From Elysia marginata (Eukaryota; Mollusca; Gastropoda; Plakobranchidae): a stretch of 33,341 bases of DNA. Under the pieces are notes generated by a model. It was not told the DNA's origin. It was given only the letters and a program-made list of their open reading frames with translations, and ran no database searches. Position 1 is the stretch's first letter; each line of letters starts with the position of its first letter. Made by a program: the position numbers and the translations under genes. This document shows positions 1 to 12,800 of the stretch, in pieces. The stretch is taken from positions 7,379 through 40,719 of the forward strand of contig BMAT01005656.1 in the NCBI GenBank assembly GCA_019649035.1, given 5' to 3'.

Positions 1-199
1 TTTAAGAGATAGAGATTCAAATTATCAGCAGCTAGGTAATAGCAATTATACTGTATCAAACCCAAGGTATAGTCTCAGGCTGGGAATAGTTTATAGAATC
101 AAAACTCATAGATTGCTCTTACTCATGTATTTTCCTTGTTGCTGAAGACACATGTCTAACTTTTCAATGTTTTTGTTTCCTTTCATTGTGCATCCTCAG
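1..199 (+). other. Upstream intron or 5' flank of the TIF1-like gene
   Basis: AT-rich sequence ending in a good polypyrimidine tract and AG at 198-199. It is probably the 3' end of an intron, with a first exon left of the window. No promoter element is recognisable. Confidence 0.55.
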
Positions 200-806
200 T
201 ATAGCAACATGAGTGCAGATGACAAAAGCAGCATCATTGACAAATGTGTGAAGTGCGGATGTAGGTTTACAACTCCGGAGAAACCGCTGAAGTTGTTGCC
301 ATGCTTGCATTCAATGTGCTTGGATTGCTTGACAGGGAAATTTCCACTAAAAAAACGCGAGCCAAAGGCGCAACCCAAAACTGACACAGCGGCGCCTCTT
401 GCCAGTGATTCCAACACGGAGGCTGAGGCAGAAACCCCAGGCAAATTGGAGACCAACATCACAGAAACATCTGGTACACCTACGCAAGACAAGACTTTCG
501 AGGCAGGCAAAACACAAGATGATCGCGATGAAAAGAATGAAGAAGCTCTAGGGGAGGCTGCTAATGAGGTGAAGACAGACGATTCAGAGACTGAAAACAA
601 GGATAAAGAAAATGGTACTACTAGCGCTTCAGAAAACGGTAGCCACCCACCGGAAAGGAGAGTGTCCTCAGGAAGTGAGGGGAGCAAGCAAAACCAGGCT
701 AAAACTCCAGGGGAGGCTAATGGAGAGAGTGAGAGGTCCGAGTCTCATGAGGAGGCAGCAGAGGAGGAGATGGAGCCTGAGGACGTTAAGCCACAACCTG
801 CCACAG
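200..806 (+). CDS. TRIM33: TIF1-like exon 1: first part of RING plus acidic insert
   Basis: A strong polypyrimidine tract and AG at 198-199 precede this exon; the first ATG is at 209. The start encodes the first RING zinc ligands: C13, C16, C32, H34, C37, C40, with the TIF1-like string [13 protein letters not shown]. After residue 40 the frame runs on for about 160 residues rich in Glu, Asp, Lys, Ser and Thr with no recognisable domain. The donor GT is at 807-808 and the exon ends in phase 1. The reading frame entering the exon is open, so an upstream coding exon is possible, but the ATG at 209 is a sensible start only 12 residues before the RING. Confidence 0.85.
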
Positions 807-3800
807 GTGCGATACCGCCCAAAATATACTATAAATTTGTATGTTGTCGTGTTTGTATTTTATGTGCGCATATTTTCAGGTACATCGAAATTCTTTGAAC
901 TGTCAGGTCCTTTCACCTTCACGGCTTCAGTAAGAAAATATGACCTGGTGAGACACACACAGCATTACAGTTGAGTCTGCGAAACCCTGCTTAAGATGAA
1001 CACTGTTATAAGATGAACTAAAGTTTTGGTCCCTTTTCTTTTTTTTTTAATATTATGTTACTGCTGAATATTAACTTTGGATTTTTCACTCCAAATGATT
1101 TTAGGTATATCATCATGGTAAAATGAACCCGATGATCTGTGTATACAATGTAAATGTAAATTTTGTCTCTTGTTTCCATGTTTTGTATGTGTAGAATGTC
1201 CAGTGTGTCGCGACCCGATTGAGCACCCTTGTGTTGGCTTGATGGACAACATGTTTGCAAGCCTAGAGCCGGGCAGCCCATCCAGCCCCCAGGAGGATGT
1301 GCCTCACATGTGCACTGCATGTGACGAAGGTCAGGAGGCGCCTTTCTACTGCGTGCAGTGTGAGGAGTGGCTCTGTGACAGCTGTGTGGACGCTCACAGG
1401 CGCGTCCGCATCACCAAAGATCACACCATCATTCCTAAGGCTGAGGTGAGCTTGGCTGGGCAAAATCCTGTTAGCACAAATTTTTGGGTACCACTCAAAC
1501 CTGTTTTCAGGAGTTTTTGTTAAGAAGACTGAAGAGGTTCATTATTTGATGATTTTGAAAATAAGAGAGTGAACTTATAGAAATTCAGTAACTTTCTAAA
1601 CAATTTTTAATTATTTTATAGTATGATATATAAGAAAGATTTTGCAATTTTTTTTTTACACAGTTTTCTTTTTTTTTTCTTGCTATCTTGTTGTCGTGGA
1701 CGTTGCAGGTGAACATCGCGGTGAACAAATCTCCCTGGGAGCAGCAGATGATGTGCAAGCAACACAGACAAGAAGAGCTCAAGTTTTTCTGTGAGCGTTG
1801 TGAGAAACTGACCTGCCGAGACTGCCAGCTAATGGATCACAAAGACCACAAATACCAGTTTCTAGACCAGGTGAACAATTAAAAAAAAAACAATTTCAGC
1901 TATGGTATTAGTTCAAAGCTAGGTTTGTTAGGTGATCAGTCAGTGTAAATCGACAAATTGCCTAAAATTGTCGTTTTTTTTTTTGGGGGGGGGGGGATGA
2001 GATTAGAGCCCAAATTATCATTCCTGATGACAAACTCCCTGTTTGAAGTCAACTGCTTGCAGTCAAGAACAATAATTTTGTGCTCTATTCTCATTCCCAA
2101 TTGAGAGCCCTTGAAATGAACAATTCTGGTTTTATATTAAACATTATTTGCTTGGGATTGAAATTTTTTTCGAATATAGAATGAGGTCACAGCTTTTCTA
2201 CCCCTCAAATAGCATAAAATAGTGCAGTCAGGTCAATAGAAATCAAACCTAGATAGTTTGATTTACTTGTTCAATTCAAAGAAAGTACAGTCATATAACC
2301 GATTTCATCCTCGGTGTGTAATGGCACAGATAAATTAATTTTCTGATAATCTCAACTAAAATTTTTGTTCCCATGAACTTGAAACATCCAAACTGGGCTG
2401 TATTTAAAATATTGAAAAATTTGATTAAATTTAGAGTCAACATATCAAAATTCTGACTGGGTACAATTTAACTCGGTTGCTCCACAAATGTTGTTTTATC
2501 ACGGAGGTTCTTTATTTTAACCTGTGAGAAATGAAATGACTGAATCCAATTTCAAAACCAAACACCATGTAGCTGGAATCACTAACTTGCACTAGCAAAG
2601 CAAATTTACTTTACCCACCAAAGTCCTATCAGAATTGCAGAAAACTCTTAAACTTGTGTCTTTTTAATGAAATAAATTGAATGTTTGCGCTCCTATCGGG
2701 CTAGCCTTGAAAATTTCAAGTTATTTTGAAATGTTCTCCGCTTTTACTCCATAAAACTCTGTACACTATAGTTTAAAATGTAAATTTTTTAAAATTCATC
2801 CTCAAACCCACCTAAAATATTATCACATATAACTTTTTATCAGTTGCTAATGTTCACATACATCCTGCTATCTCTCATCTCACAGGCCGCAGACCAGTAC
2901 AAGCAGAGGTTGCGAGGTAGTTTGGCCCTTATGGGCGAGAAAAGAGCCAAGCTGGCCTCGAGTCGGGAAGAAATCAACCTGAAACTGAAGAACTGTAAGG
3001 AGCAGAAAGAAACTCTGCAACAGGACATACTCCAACAGACTGACATTCTTGTCAAAGGCATTCGTCAGGTGAGGAAACAAAACATTCAGTTTTTTTTTTC
3101 TCAATGAATTTTAAATGAGATCTGTGGCCCCATGCAGAAACCTGACAACCCACATTTTCCTTAAAAAAATGAGATAGAGGTACAAGCAAGTATTCCATAA
3201 TATGCTTTATGACATATAATTAAATGGTTGTAGTAACATAATGTTTAAAGCTCTAAATGCTTTCCTGTAACTTAGTCACCATCTATTACTATATGTTCTT
3301 TGTAAAAGCCAAACATTGACTGGAAAATATCTACGTTTCACATCTGTGTGTCTTATCAGGTTCTTGCATGGGACTACAGACATGCATTGAGACTGCAACA
3401 GGCAGGAACTTTTAAAAACATAAGTGCTGCCATTTAGAATAAAAACAGGAAAATTTTGAAAAAGCCCTCGATCAGTTGTTACTCATGAGTCAAGTACTGT
3501 TTATTGTTAGCTTGAGCCTTGACCTTAGCTAGGCCTGAGTTTTGCTGGTTATATTGATAAAGAATCAAGAACATTGGAATCTACATAGATATAGTCAATA
3601 TATTTTGCCTTATGGGAAACTCTTGCTTTAAAAGGACAGGCCGTGACTGGGTCAGTCTCAGTTATGATTTCATTTTCTTTTTGCGATATTTAAAATCAAG
3701 TGTCATTTGAGGTTGACATATCTTTGAGGTTACTATAAAGGTATCAACTTGTTCAACCAATCGTATTTTTGATGAGGTGCTGTGTCCATGTTAGAAAATG

Positions 3801-6800
3801 ATCTGTGTCTTCAGCCATAGTTCTCTCCAGAGAGTGCTCTTCTTTTAGAAAACAAAACAAGAGCTTTTTTCAATTTACTGTCCACAGAGATTGTGATGTT
3901 ATTATTCATGATAAAGATACCTTTCTTTTTTAAAAATGTTCGTTGTTGTGCATGAAATACTGTTTCAGTTTATCCATCAACTATAAATATGTCACTTGAC
4001 TCGGGGATGCCAAATTTTAGATTTCTCAGGTTTTCAGGATTTTTCATCCATTTATTGTTTATTGCACAACATGTTACAATACTTTTTTTTTTTAAAAGAT
4101 GCTATGCTAGGCTCATTTCAAGGTACTAGTTCAAAATCAATTGGCATCCCTGTTGACTCCAAAGACCAGATTGTATTATTTTCCGTTGATGTATGCAGGC
4201 TGTATGGGGAGTGCTAGCCAATTTGGCATCTTTCACCGACGCTGCCACCAAGCGACTGAACAAGGAGATTGACGATGTGTCCGACCTGGTGGGAAAGTTT
4301 GACCACTGTATTCAGTTTATGGAGGACATTTTGAGAGAAGGCTCCAGCATGTCTCTACTCTACAGCAAGGGCAATGTGGAAACCAAGTGTCGCAAAGTCT
4401 ACCACACACAGGTAAGGCACAACACTGTATCTTGAAGGGCTTGTGACCTGTGATTTTTTATAATTATGGAAATGATTAAATGTTACCTTAGGGAAATGGT
4501 GTTACATTTCAATTTTCATTAGCTTAGCAATCTGCCTAGGTTGTTTTTCAAAATTTGTTTTTAATCTTAGAAGGAAGAGGAATTACCCCTCTGCAACCTG
4601 TGAAAAATGGATTATGACTCACACTATCAATATTTTGATTTTTCCCGTTTTTTAAAAATTTTTTTTTTATAAAATGTAAATAGCTATAATTGTTAGCAGC
4701 TGAGATAATGTATTTTAGGTGAGAGTAGAAACTTTGACCTCATGAATAAATTGTTTGTTTCGTCTTTGAAGAGGTTTGAAAAAAATAAAGTTAGCAGTTT
4801 TCTACCCACTGATATACGTTTAAAGGAGAAAAAACCCCCAAAAACTTGTAAGTTAGTCTAGCCAATATGACTTAGTTGTTAGCAAATGTTCTGAGCCTTT
4901 GCGGACGTTTTACATATATTGATTATATTTTCTGAAATATATATGACAATTTCTAACTAACCATATAGATGGATTTTCAAAGTTGTTTTGTTCGTCTATA
5001 TTATTGTTTAAGCTTGGCCAGGATACTTACCAGACTAAGATGAGTCTCATTATGACATTTATGATTTATCGCTATTTTGTCTTTCATCTCTAATTCTCCC
5101 CAAGGTTGACCCACAGTCCCTAAAAGGCACCCTGACCATTCAGTACAAGCATGACGTCAACTGGTTGCTGGGCAACCTCAGCAAGATTGGGGCCATCTTT
5201 GTGAACGGTGTGCGCTACCCACCAGACAAGAACGGTCGGCCTGTTGGTCCAGGTGGCGGCGGTGGAGGAGGAGGCGGCGGGAGTCAGCAGCAACAGCAGC
5301 CTGGTGGTCCAGGGTATCAGGACAACAGACCTGGAATGACCACGACCAGTCCACACCTCCAGCACATGGCTAACCAGGTCAGTGGCAAATTCGCTGGTGC
5401 TCTTGTGTTTGGAGGAGGAAGAAGAGGAGGAGGAGGAGGAAATGGTGGTGGTGCTAGTGGTAGTGGCGGTGGTGGTCAACAGCCTGTTGGTCCAGGGTAT
5501 CAGGACAACAGACCTGGAATGACCACAACCAGGCCCCACCCCCAGCACACAGCTAATCAGGTCAGTGGTCAAATTCATTAGGAGTACTATGTTGTGGTGG
5601 GATGAGGCATGTCATTTTAGTATTATTGTCTAGTACTTGAAAGTCTTCAGGTATAGGGAATTTTCTGACCCACATCTCTCGCAAAAATAAAAAAAGCCGC
5701 CAGATTCTTGTTCTACTTGCAATATTTAGAAAAAGAAAAACCAGTTTATCTTAACAGGATCAATTCCTATGGCCATGATTCATTGACCTAAGATGTTCCA
5801 TATTTTTTTAAAAGTAGATTTCGTAGAAGCTTGTGGGTGGGTTTCTTCCCAAATGTTCATGTATTTTTCACAATGGAATTTTTTTTTACTGTTTCCTTTA
5901 CTCCAAATTTACTTGACAAAAACAGTGGCCTTCTTGATCTCCAATGTTAAAAGACCACATTGTACTCTTTTAGTTTTATATAAAAAATATATGAGGCCAT
6001 CACGCAAAATCTTAAACAGGTCAGTAAATTCAATTACCTTTTTTTTCACTATCTAGAACTTTTTCTTTTATTTTTTAGAGATCATAGCTCACCTTATTTT
6101 GGCCTTGGGGTGTAAAAAGAATGTGATAAAATAGCCAGTCAAGAAAAAAATGGTTTTGTCTCCTTGGGGACAGGACCTGTTCATATTGCCTGTCCCATGA
6201 GCAATTGAACTACTTAAATCTCTGTAATTTAAATAATCATCGCTTCATTTTGTGACTTCCACACACATTCACAGGCGATTCCCGGGCAGAGAGGGCCGGC
6301 AGAGTGGAACAAATATCTCCAGAACGTTTCCAAGTCTGGTAACCTCCCCGCACCTCCCCCCAACATGACCATCTCCTCCATGATGGGACCAGGAGGGGCT
6401 GGTTCTCTCCCCCCTCAGCTAAGCCTGCCCTCCAACAGGCGCGGGTCTGGGGTCCCTGTAGGTCATCCACAGTGGCAAGGTAAGAAGCAAATTAGAAAAT
6501 TTCAAAGATGTTGCAGTGCAAAAAAAAAAACCTGAACTGTGTTTTCTTTTTAACAGAAAATGCTTTTTGCTCCTTTCTTGGAAGGCTCTTATTGTGAATA
6601 AAGTAAAATTTGCAGGCAATCTACTACATTTTTCTCCATGAAGGAAGCTGCGCAAGTGAACTACTCTAGAGGATTTCTCATGTTTTAGCTTATTTCTGAG
6701 AGCTACAGTTCCTAATTGAATTTGTAATTTTCATGATTGTTTGCAAGGAAGGGGTTTTTAGGAGCTTGAAGGGGCCTCGACTGAAGATTTTATACATCTA

Positions 6801-9800
6801 TATAAATCTTAAAGTTATTGAAAATTGAAATAAGTAAGATTTATTATTGGGAGGGTTTACAAAGGTCTTCAAGTCAGAGCCTCATGTACAGTGCAATCCT
6901 GTTAAGATAAACCCCGTTTAAGATGAACTTTTGTTTGATATAAACCATACTTAGTCCCTTTTCATTTTTTTTACATGTTACTGTTAAGTAGTATAAACTT
7001 TGAATAAGATGAACTATTTTGTGGTTCCAGAGAGGTTTATTTTAACAGGATTCCAATGTACTTTGATCACTTTGCGCATGAGAAATTCACCCTTTTTTTC
7101 TTCTTTTTATTTTTAACAGGTCCACCTGGGATACCAAATTCAACATTTCCAGGTCATTTTGTAGCAGGGCAGCTCATTACGCCTCAACAGGTATGCTGCG
7201 TCAGTGCATTGGATGGTCTGCCAGAGACCATCGAAAAGCAGTATCTGCAGTGTAAACCATATGAGAGATGCTGCATTTTGTTTGTCCACACAGCAGATGT
7301 TAGGAAGAAGAAACTGTCTTTTGCTTGAACCAGCTTTTTCAATTTTGAAAAACAAATTTTTTAATCCCAGAAGCTGTTTTGTAAATTACCCCGCAGAAGC
7401 TGCTTTTGCTTTCGTCTTTGGCAAACATCATCTAGAAATATCTGCAGAGTTTGATTTTCAAGAGCGATCTGTTCCTTCTTTTTCTCTCAATGTAAACGAG
7501 TTTAAAGAATAACAAAAAGGATGTGCTTAACTCCATGATTATATCTTCTTTTTTATTTTACTCTACATAACTACAAACCCATTATGCACGACAGAGTCAA
7601 GTGTAGGAATAGTTAACTCTTGCTACAATTTCAAAAACTGAATACGGTATGTTTTTTTCCCCAGCTCTTCTCTCCACCATTTTTTCTGTTATCCTGGCAC
7701 ATTAATTAAAAAAGAAACCATAAGCCCTTTAAAATCTCTTTTAAGTGACGCTGGATAAGCCAAAATACTGGGTTATATATGCGGCACTTATTAATGTCAA
7801 ATTGACTTTTTTTCATTAGTATGTTATCTCAAATTGACTTTTTTGCGTTCAGTGAATTAGCCTGGCCAAATCATAACAATGTTTTGCAGTCCCTTATAAT
7901 TATATTTTGGTTGGAAGGATTCTGTTATTAATAAACTTCTTTCTTGTGTCTCACTCAGCAGAATGTACAGAGGCCGAGCTTCACGCCCATGAGACTCCAC
8001 CACCGCCCTGCCACTCAGAACTCATTCCCAGGGTCTAATGATCACGGTGAGAACTTCGTGTTGATGTTGCATTTGATAAACCACATTGTGGGTCTTGACG
8101 ACATCCTTTCATTAGCCTTGCCCAATGTTGTAAACTACAACTGAAAGACATCCTGCCTAACGAAGTGCAATCTTTGTGAATGAGCCTTTTAATGCTGATA
8201 GATAGCATATTTTTACATTTAGTTTGAGAAATTAAGGGAGGTATACAGTGCTAAAAGGTAGTTTTAGCAGTTTGGTGCCTGTCTTGCATTCTCTACATAT
8301 CTGCAAAACTCAAGAAGCATTGAAGATTATCATAATAATGATATGTTAAAGAACAATTATCTTGAATCATCTGTGTCATGTCTTTGTATGTAAGCATTCA
8401 TTATAGGTGAGGAAAAAATCAAACTAGTTGTCTGTTTTGTTTTTTTTTTATTAACAAAGTATATCAACTGCAATGTGTGTATAAAGCATCATCCCAAAAT
8501 TTGACATGGCATTGTTTTTTTCCCAAGGGTTTAACTATATACCTACACGTAACTCACTACTTGCCCAATGGGTTTCCCAGGCTGTGCTCGGCCTCTTTTT
8601 AGCTTATATAAAAGTGTGTTTGTATTGATTGTCTCTTACTAAATGCAGACATGATGTTCATTAAAATGAAGGGCAATAATTAGGCTACAGCCATATGATA
8701 TGCTGTCAAATTATTTGTGTTTTAGTTGTTAAGGGGGGTAGCATTATGTCTTTTAGCGATAGGATGTTCACATCCATGATATATAGTGGATGAGCTCAGC
8801 ATTGTCATCCTGTATCCACTATTTATTATGGATGGGCATTGGAATGAGCCAAGTGTAACAAAAAAGAACCAAAAGCGAGCCCATTTAATTAATTTTAGTT
8901 GCCCTTTTGTTTTACCCCCCTGCCACTACCCATGCCTGCCACACAGCTTCGGCCAGCAACATGCGTAGCCCGCCATTGTACAACCGCCAGGGAAGCGAGG
9001 CTAGCGGCACTTCCAGGTCAACTCACAGCACGCCTGACCCTGCACGACCTGCCAGTGCAGGCATGTATAATGACGTCAACAACAGTCGACCAGACAGGTA
9101 CGAGAGAGCGGGGCAATGATGAAGTGAACCTTTTTTCCTTTTTTTTTGATGATAAACTTGAGATGTCTGAAATAAAAAAACCAACCCTGTTTGACTGATT
9201 TATTTGTGCGGTTTAACAAAGAAGTTATATGGTACTATTGTCTTCTAAAAGAACTTTTCACACCACAAAAATGAGCCATGTGACATTGATAAACAAATTA
9301 AGAAAGTTGATTTTTTTCTATGAAGGGGTGAAATTTTACTTAAGAAATTATGTGCAGGGCTCCTAGAAATGAGTCTACATCTAGTGCTGGCAAGTACAAG
9401 CAAATGGGCACTTTTGAGTACTCGGTCAAATTTTTTGTATTATTTGAAAGTTTGTGACGTTTTTAATCATGTCTACCTACAAGACTATTGGAAAAAATGT
9501 TGGAAATGTGTTTTCAAGGGTTGAGGTCATGTCAATGCCCTTTTGGCCTAATATCTTTTCAAAATATATAGATAATTTTAATGATTTTTTTTCTTGCCTT
9601 TGAAAAAATGTCTTGTTCAAAACAGCAGCACCTTTGAATGTTAAAACTGCGACATCTAACTCACTCACCCCAGTTGAGAGACAAGTATATTTTTCCTTTC
9701 TTTCATAAAAATTGTTCTCTCTGTTCCCTAATTTTTCAAGTACAATAACAATACGAGAATAATCTTTTAGTGATAACGAAACACACACATCCATTGCTTT

Positions 9801-12800
9801 TCAGTAAAGATTGTTTTTGAGTATATGAGAAAACAGGTTCCCTTGTCTTTGATGAAAAGTTTTATCTGTATATTTCAAATTGATAATTATGTAGGAATTG
9901 TTGATTGATTAACTTTTCCAATCAAATGACTAACTGGGAACTTTTAAAAGATTTGGCTTGTGGTGTGCCTGTACAGATGTAAATCTAGTTGCGCTTGTAC
10001 TGGAAGGAGGTTATAAGGCACTATTAAATGTGGAGGGCATTTTTTATTTACATGGGTTTCTTTTCTATTCACCTATTTTCTTTTTTGTTTAGTGGAGGGG
10101 GACCCGCCATGGTCGACGTGAAGAAAGAAAGAGGAGACCACTCCCCTGATTGTGTCATCATGTCATCCAGTATAAAGTCCTCCGACAGATCTCCCTATCA
10201 CAGTGTACATGTAAGTCTGCTTGTCAAGGCCACAAATAAACAAGAAGCAAATATCCGCAAAGTTTTTTTATACATTGAGCTTGGGAAATCTAATGCTTGC
10301 AGCCTTTGCTCCTAGCTGAGATTGTTTGAAAAAAATTAAGATCGTTTTGGAATACGAAAGTGTGTAAGCTCTTTTAACTTTATTCCTAATCATAAGCCCA
10401 TACTAATGCTTTCCTTTTCACCTGATTAGACAGGAACCCTTTGGCTTTAAAGCAAAAATTTACAATGCCAATGCCAAGATACTAATACTATTTCAAATTC
10501 AGTATTTTGTTTTTCAATTTTGACTCTGTTGCTCTGTAACTTTTAAATATATATCCTCTTTATCAAGATGAAACCTCTTTTGAAACTTGTATTCCTTTTC
10601 CTTCACATTTCAGAAACATTCAGAAACAGTTTTGGTAGGTCAAACTTTTTTACTTTTCTTTAAATTAAACTACTTGTTCTGATACAGTGTGGCCAAGCCT
10701 AATAAATTTACATGTTTTATCCTGCTTTGCTTTATAATCTGCCAGTTTGAATAATCATTTTTATAACATATAAATCACCCTCCTTATAGCCAGGCTTCTA
10801 ACCAGGTTAGACATCGAGTGGGCACACTGCTTGAACAACTTGTTTAACGCCATTGCGATCATATTATTATGCATCGAGGCCATTCACCTAGCCAATTGAG
10901 CACACAAGGTGCGACAAAGAAGAGCGTTAGTTTGAGCATGTGGAGAAATGTAAGATACTTTGCCAAAAAAGGCAGCTGTGAAGCATTTTTCCTTGCCGAG
11001 AGATACATGTGCGTTATACGTCGGCTTATGGTGTTGCAAGCACTCGGAGTACTCTCTTTGCAAGTAGTGGGTGCGTGCATTCAAGGCGAAGCACAGGGAT
11101 GCAAGTTTTCCGATTTTTTAGCAGTTTTCTTTTGCTAAAGAAGCTGGAAAATGGAAAGAAAACCCCCTATTACTAAGATAAAAAGCAAACCAAATTGTTC
11201 TTTTACTTTTGGCTTATATAGCTGTGGAGTCCATCTACATAATTATGTATCTCTTTTAGTTTTAGTTGATCTCTCAAAGATTCTACTTGCATAGGGGCAG
11301 CTTTTGGTTATCAGTGCCAGGTGAAGCAATTTTTGAAGTTGTTAAAAATTATCCTGCTTTTCGTTGATAAGGCGCTTGCATACCTAAAAGCACTGAATTA
11401 ATGGTCCATTGTCTACACAAATCATAACTTTTGGAAAACCAAACTAATTTATTCATATTGCAAACTTACAGAAAGTAAATCTCTTACATGACATACCAGG
11501 CTTATCTCTCTGAATTGATAGAGCACAGTTGTACGAGGAGTGTAAAATGCCTACACTCGACTTAAAGAACAAGCGGAAATAAAAAAAATTCCTTATTAAC
11601 ACTTTACATGCACAATCCAAGAAAATGAAATATACCCTTGACATTCAACATTTCCATGTAGCCTGCTTTGCTCTACAAGCAGTACTTTTTGTCATGTGAG
11701 CGGCCAATGATTATCATACCATTAGGGTAAAAATGAAAAACTTTTGTTTTCAAATGATCATTTAAAGTATACAAATTTAACACTTTTCAAACTTACATAC
11801 CTGTTTTAAATTTAGACTTTTTGGTGCTCACAAGTGTTTTCTCTACATAGTTTTTGAATACAGAAATGTTAAAATGTTAAAATTCTGGTCAATTCCTAAC
11901 CTTGTTAATTGTTTACTTTACCAGGAAATGCAGCGCAACCTTGACGAGGTGCTGCGAGCAGTGCCCATGGACCTAAGCGATAACATGGAACAAATAAGCG
12001 GATCAAAACCACGCACCAGTGTTCAGAGGGAAAGCATCAAATCTGCGACTCCACCCTCCGCGTCCACATCACTTCCTGTGCTGGACTCCACTCGTCTTCC
12101 AAACCTCATTCCAGCTCCCACCGCTGGAGCGACCTCAGAACGAAATGACACACCACAAGACACAACTGCGCGAATACCTTCTCCTCATCATGAAGGTAAT
12201 CCTTGTTATAATCATAGACATGAAATAAATCAAAGAGAGAAATATTTATTTGATACATCCACATGGCAACAGTCAAGCCCAGATAACTCAAAACCTGGAC
12301 TGTTCAGATACTTGTTTCAAAATAATTTAAACTTTATCCATATTACTGATCTTTTTACTATAGAATATCCGAACAAGTCGCATACAATTATTTCGATGTT
12401 AAACTTTGCTTTCATTGGGGTTGGAAATCACCAGACTGGACTGTATTTAACACTGATGTTGTGACTCCTGGCTGTTTAAAACTGTTCAAGAAAGTGCTCT
12501 TTGGTTCAAACAATAGCTTAAAAAAAAACAACCTTCCACAGTCGCCCTCTGCCTTTTCAACACAGCAAGATTAGATAAATAAGCCCCTTAGATGGCTCCT
12601 GGTGCCAAGCCCTGCTCACTGAAGAGCAAAGGCTTTCTCTTGTTAAATGAAAGTACACACTAAAATCTTCCTTTGTTTTGTTGTAAATTTTTCTGGTTTG
12701 AAGATCGGGTGCAAAATCTTTTTACAATTGTGTCCGGCTGTTTTTCTGCTTTACATTGGCGTGTAAACGGATGTAATAGTTGCCTATAGTTCGATTTAGA

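Noticed and set aside
196..687. 163-codon open frame on the - strand over exon 1
   Set aside because: Shadow of the acidic coding exon; its Ser/Leu-rich translation is what the complement of Glu/Ser codons gives.
5120..5578. 152-codon open frame on the - strand over exon 6
   Set aside because: Shadow of the Gly-rich repeat; the Ser/Thr runs are the complement of GGN codons.
7056..7512. Open frames running past the exon 8 donor
   Set aside because: They read into intron and across a dispersed repeat; the splice phase fits the donor at 7191.
11925..12195. HP1-binding or LxxLL nuclear-receptor motif in the middle region
   Set aside because: No exact PxVxL or LxxLL string is present in the joined protein segment.
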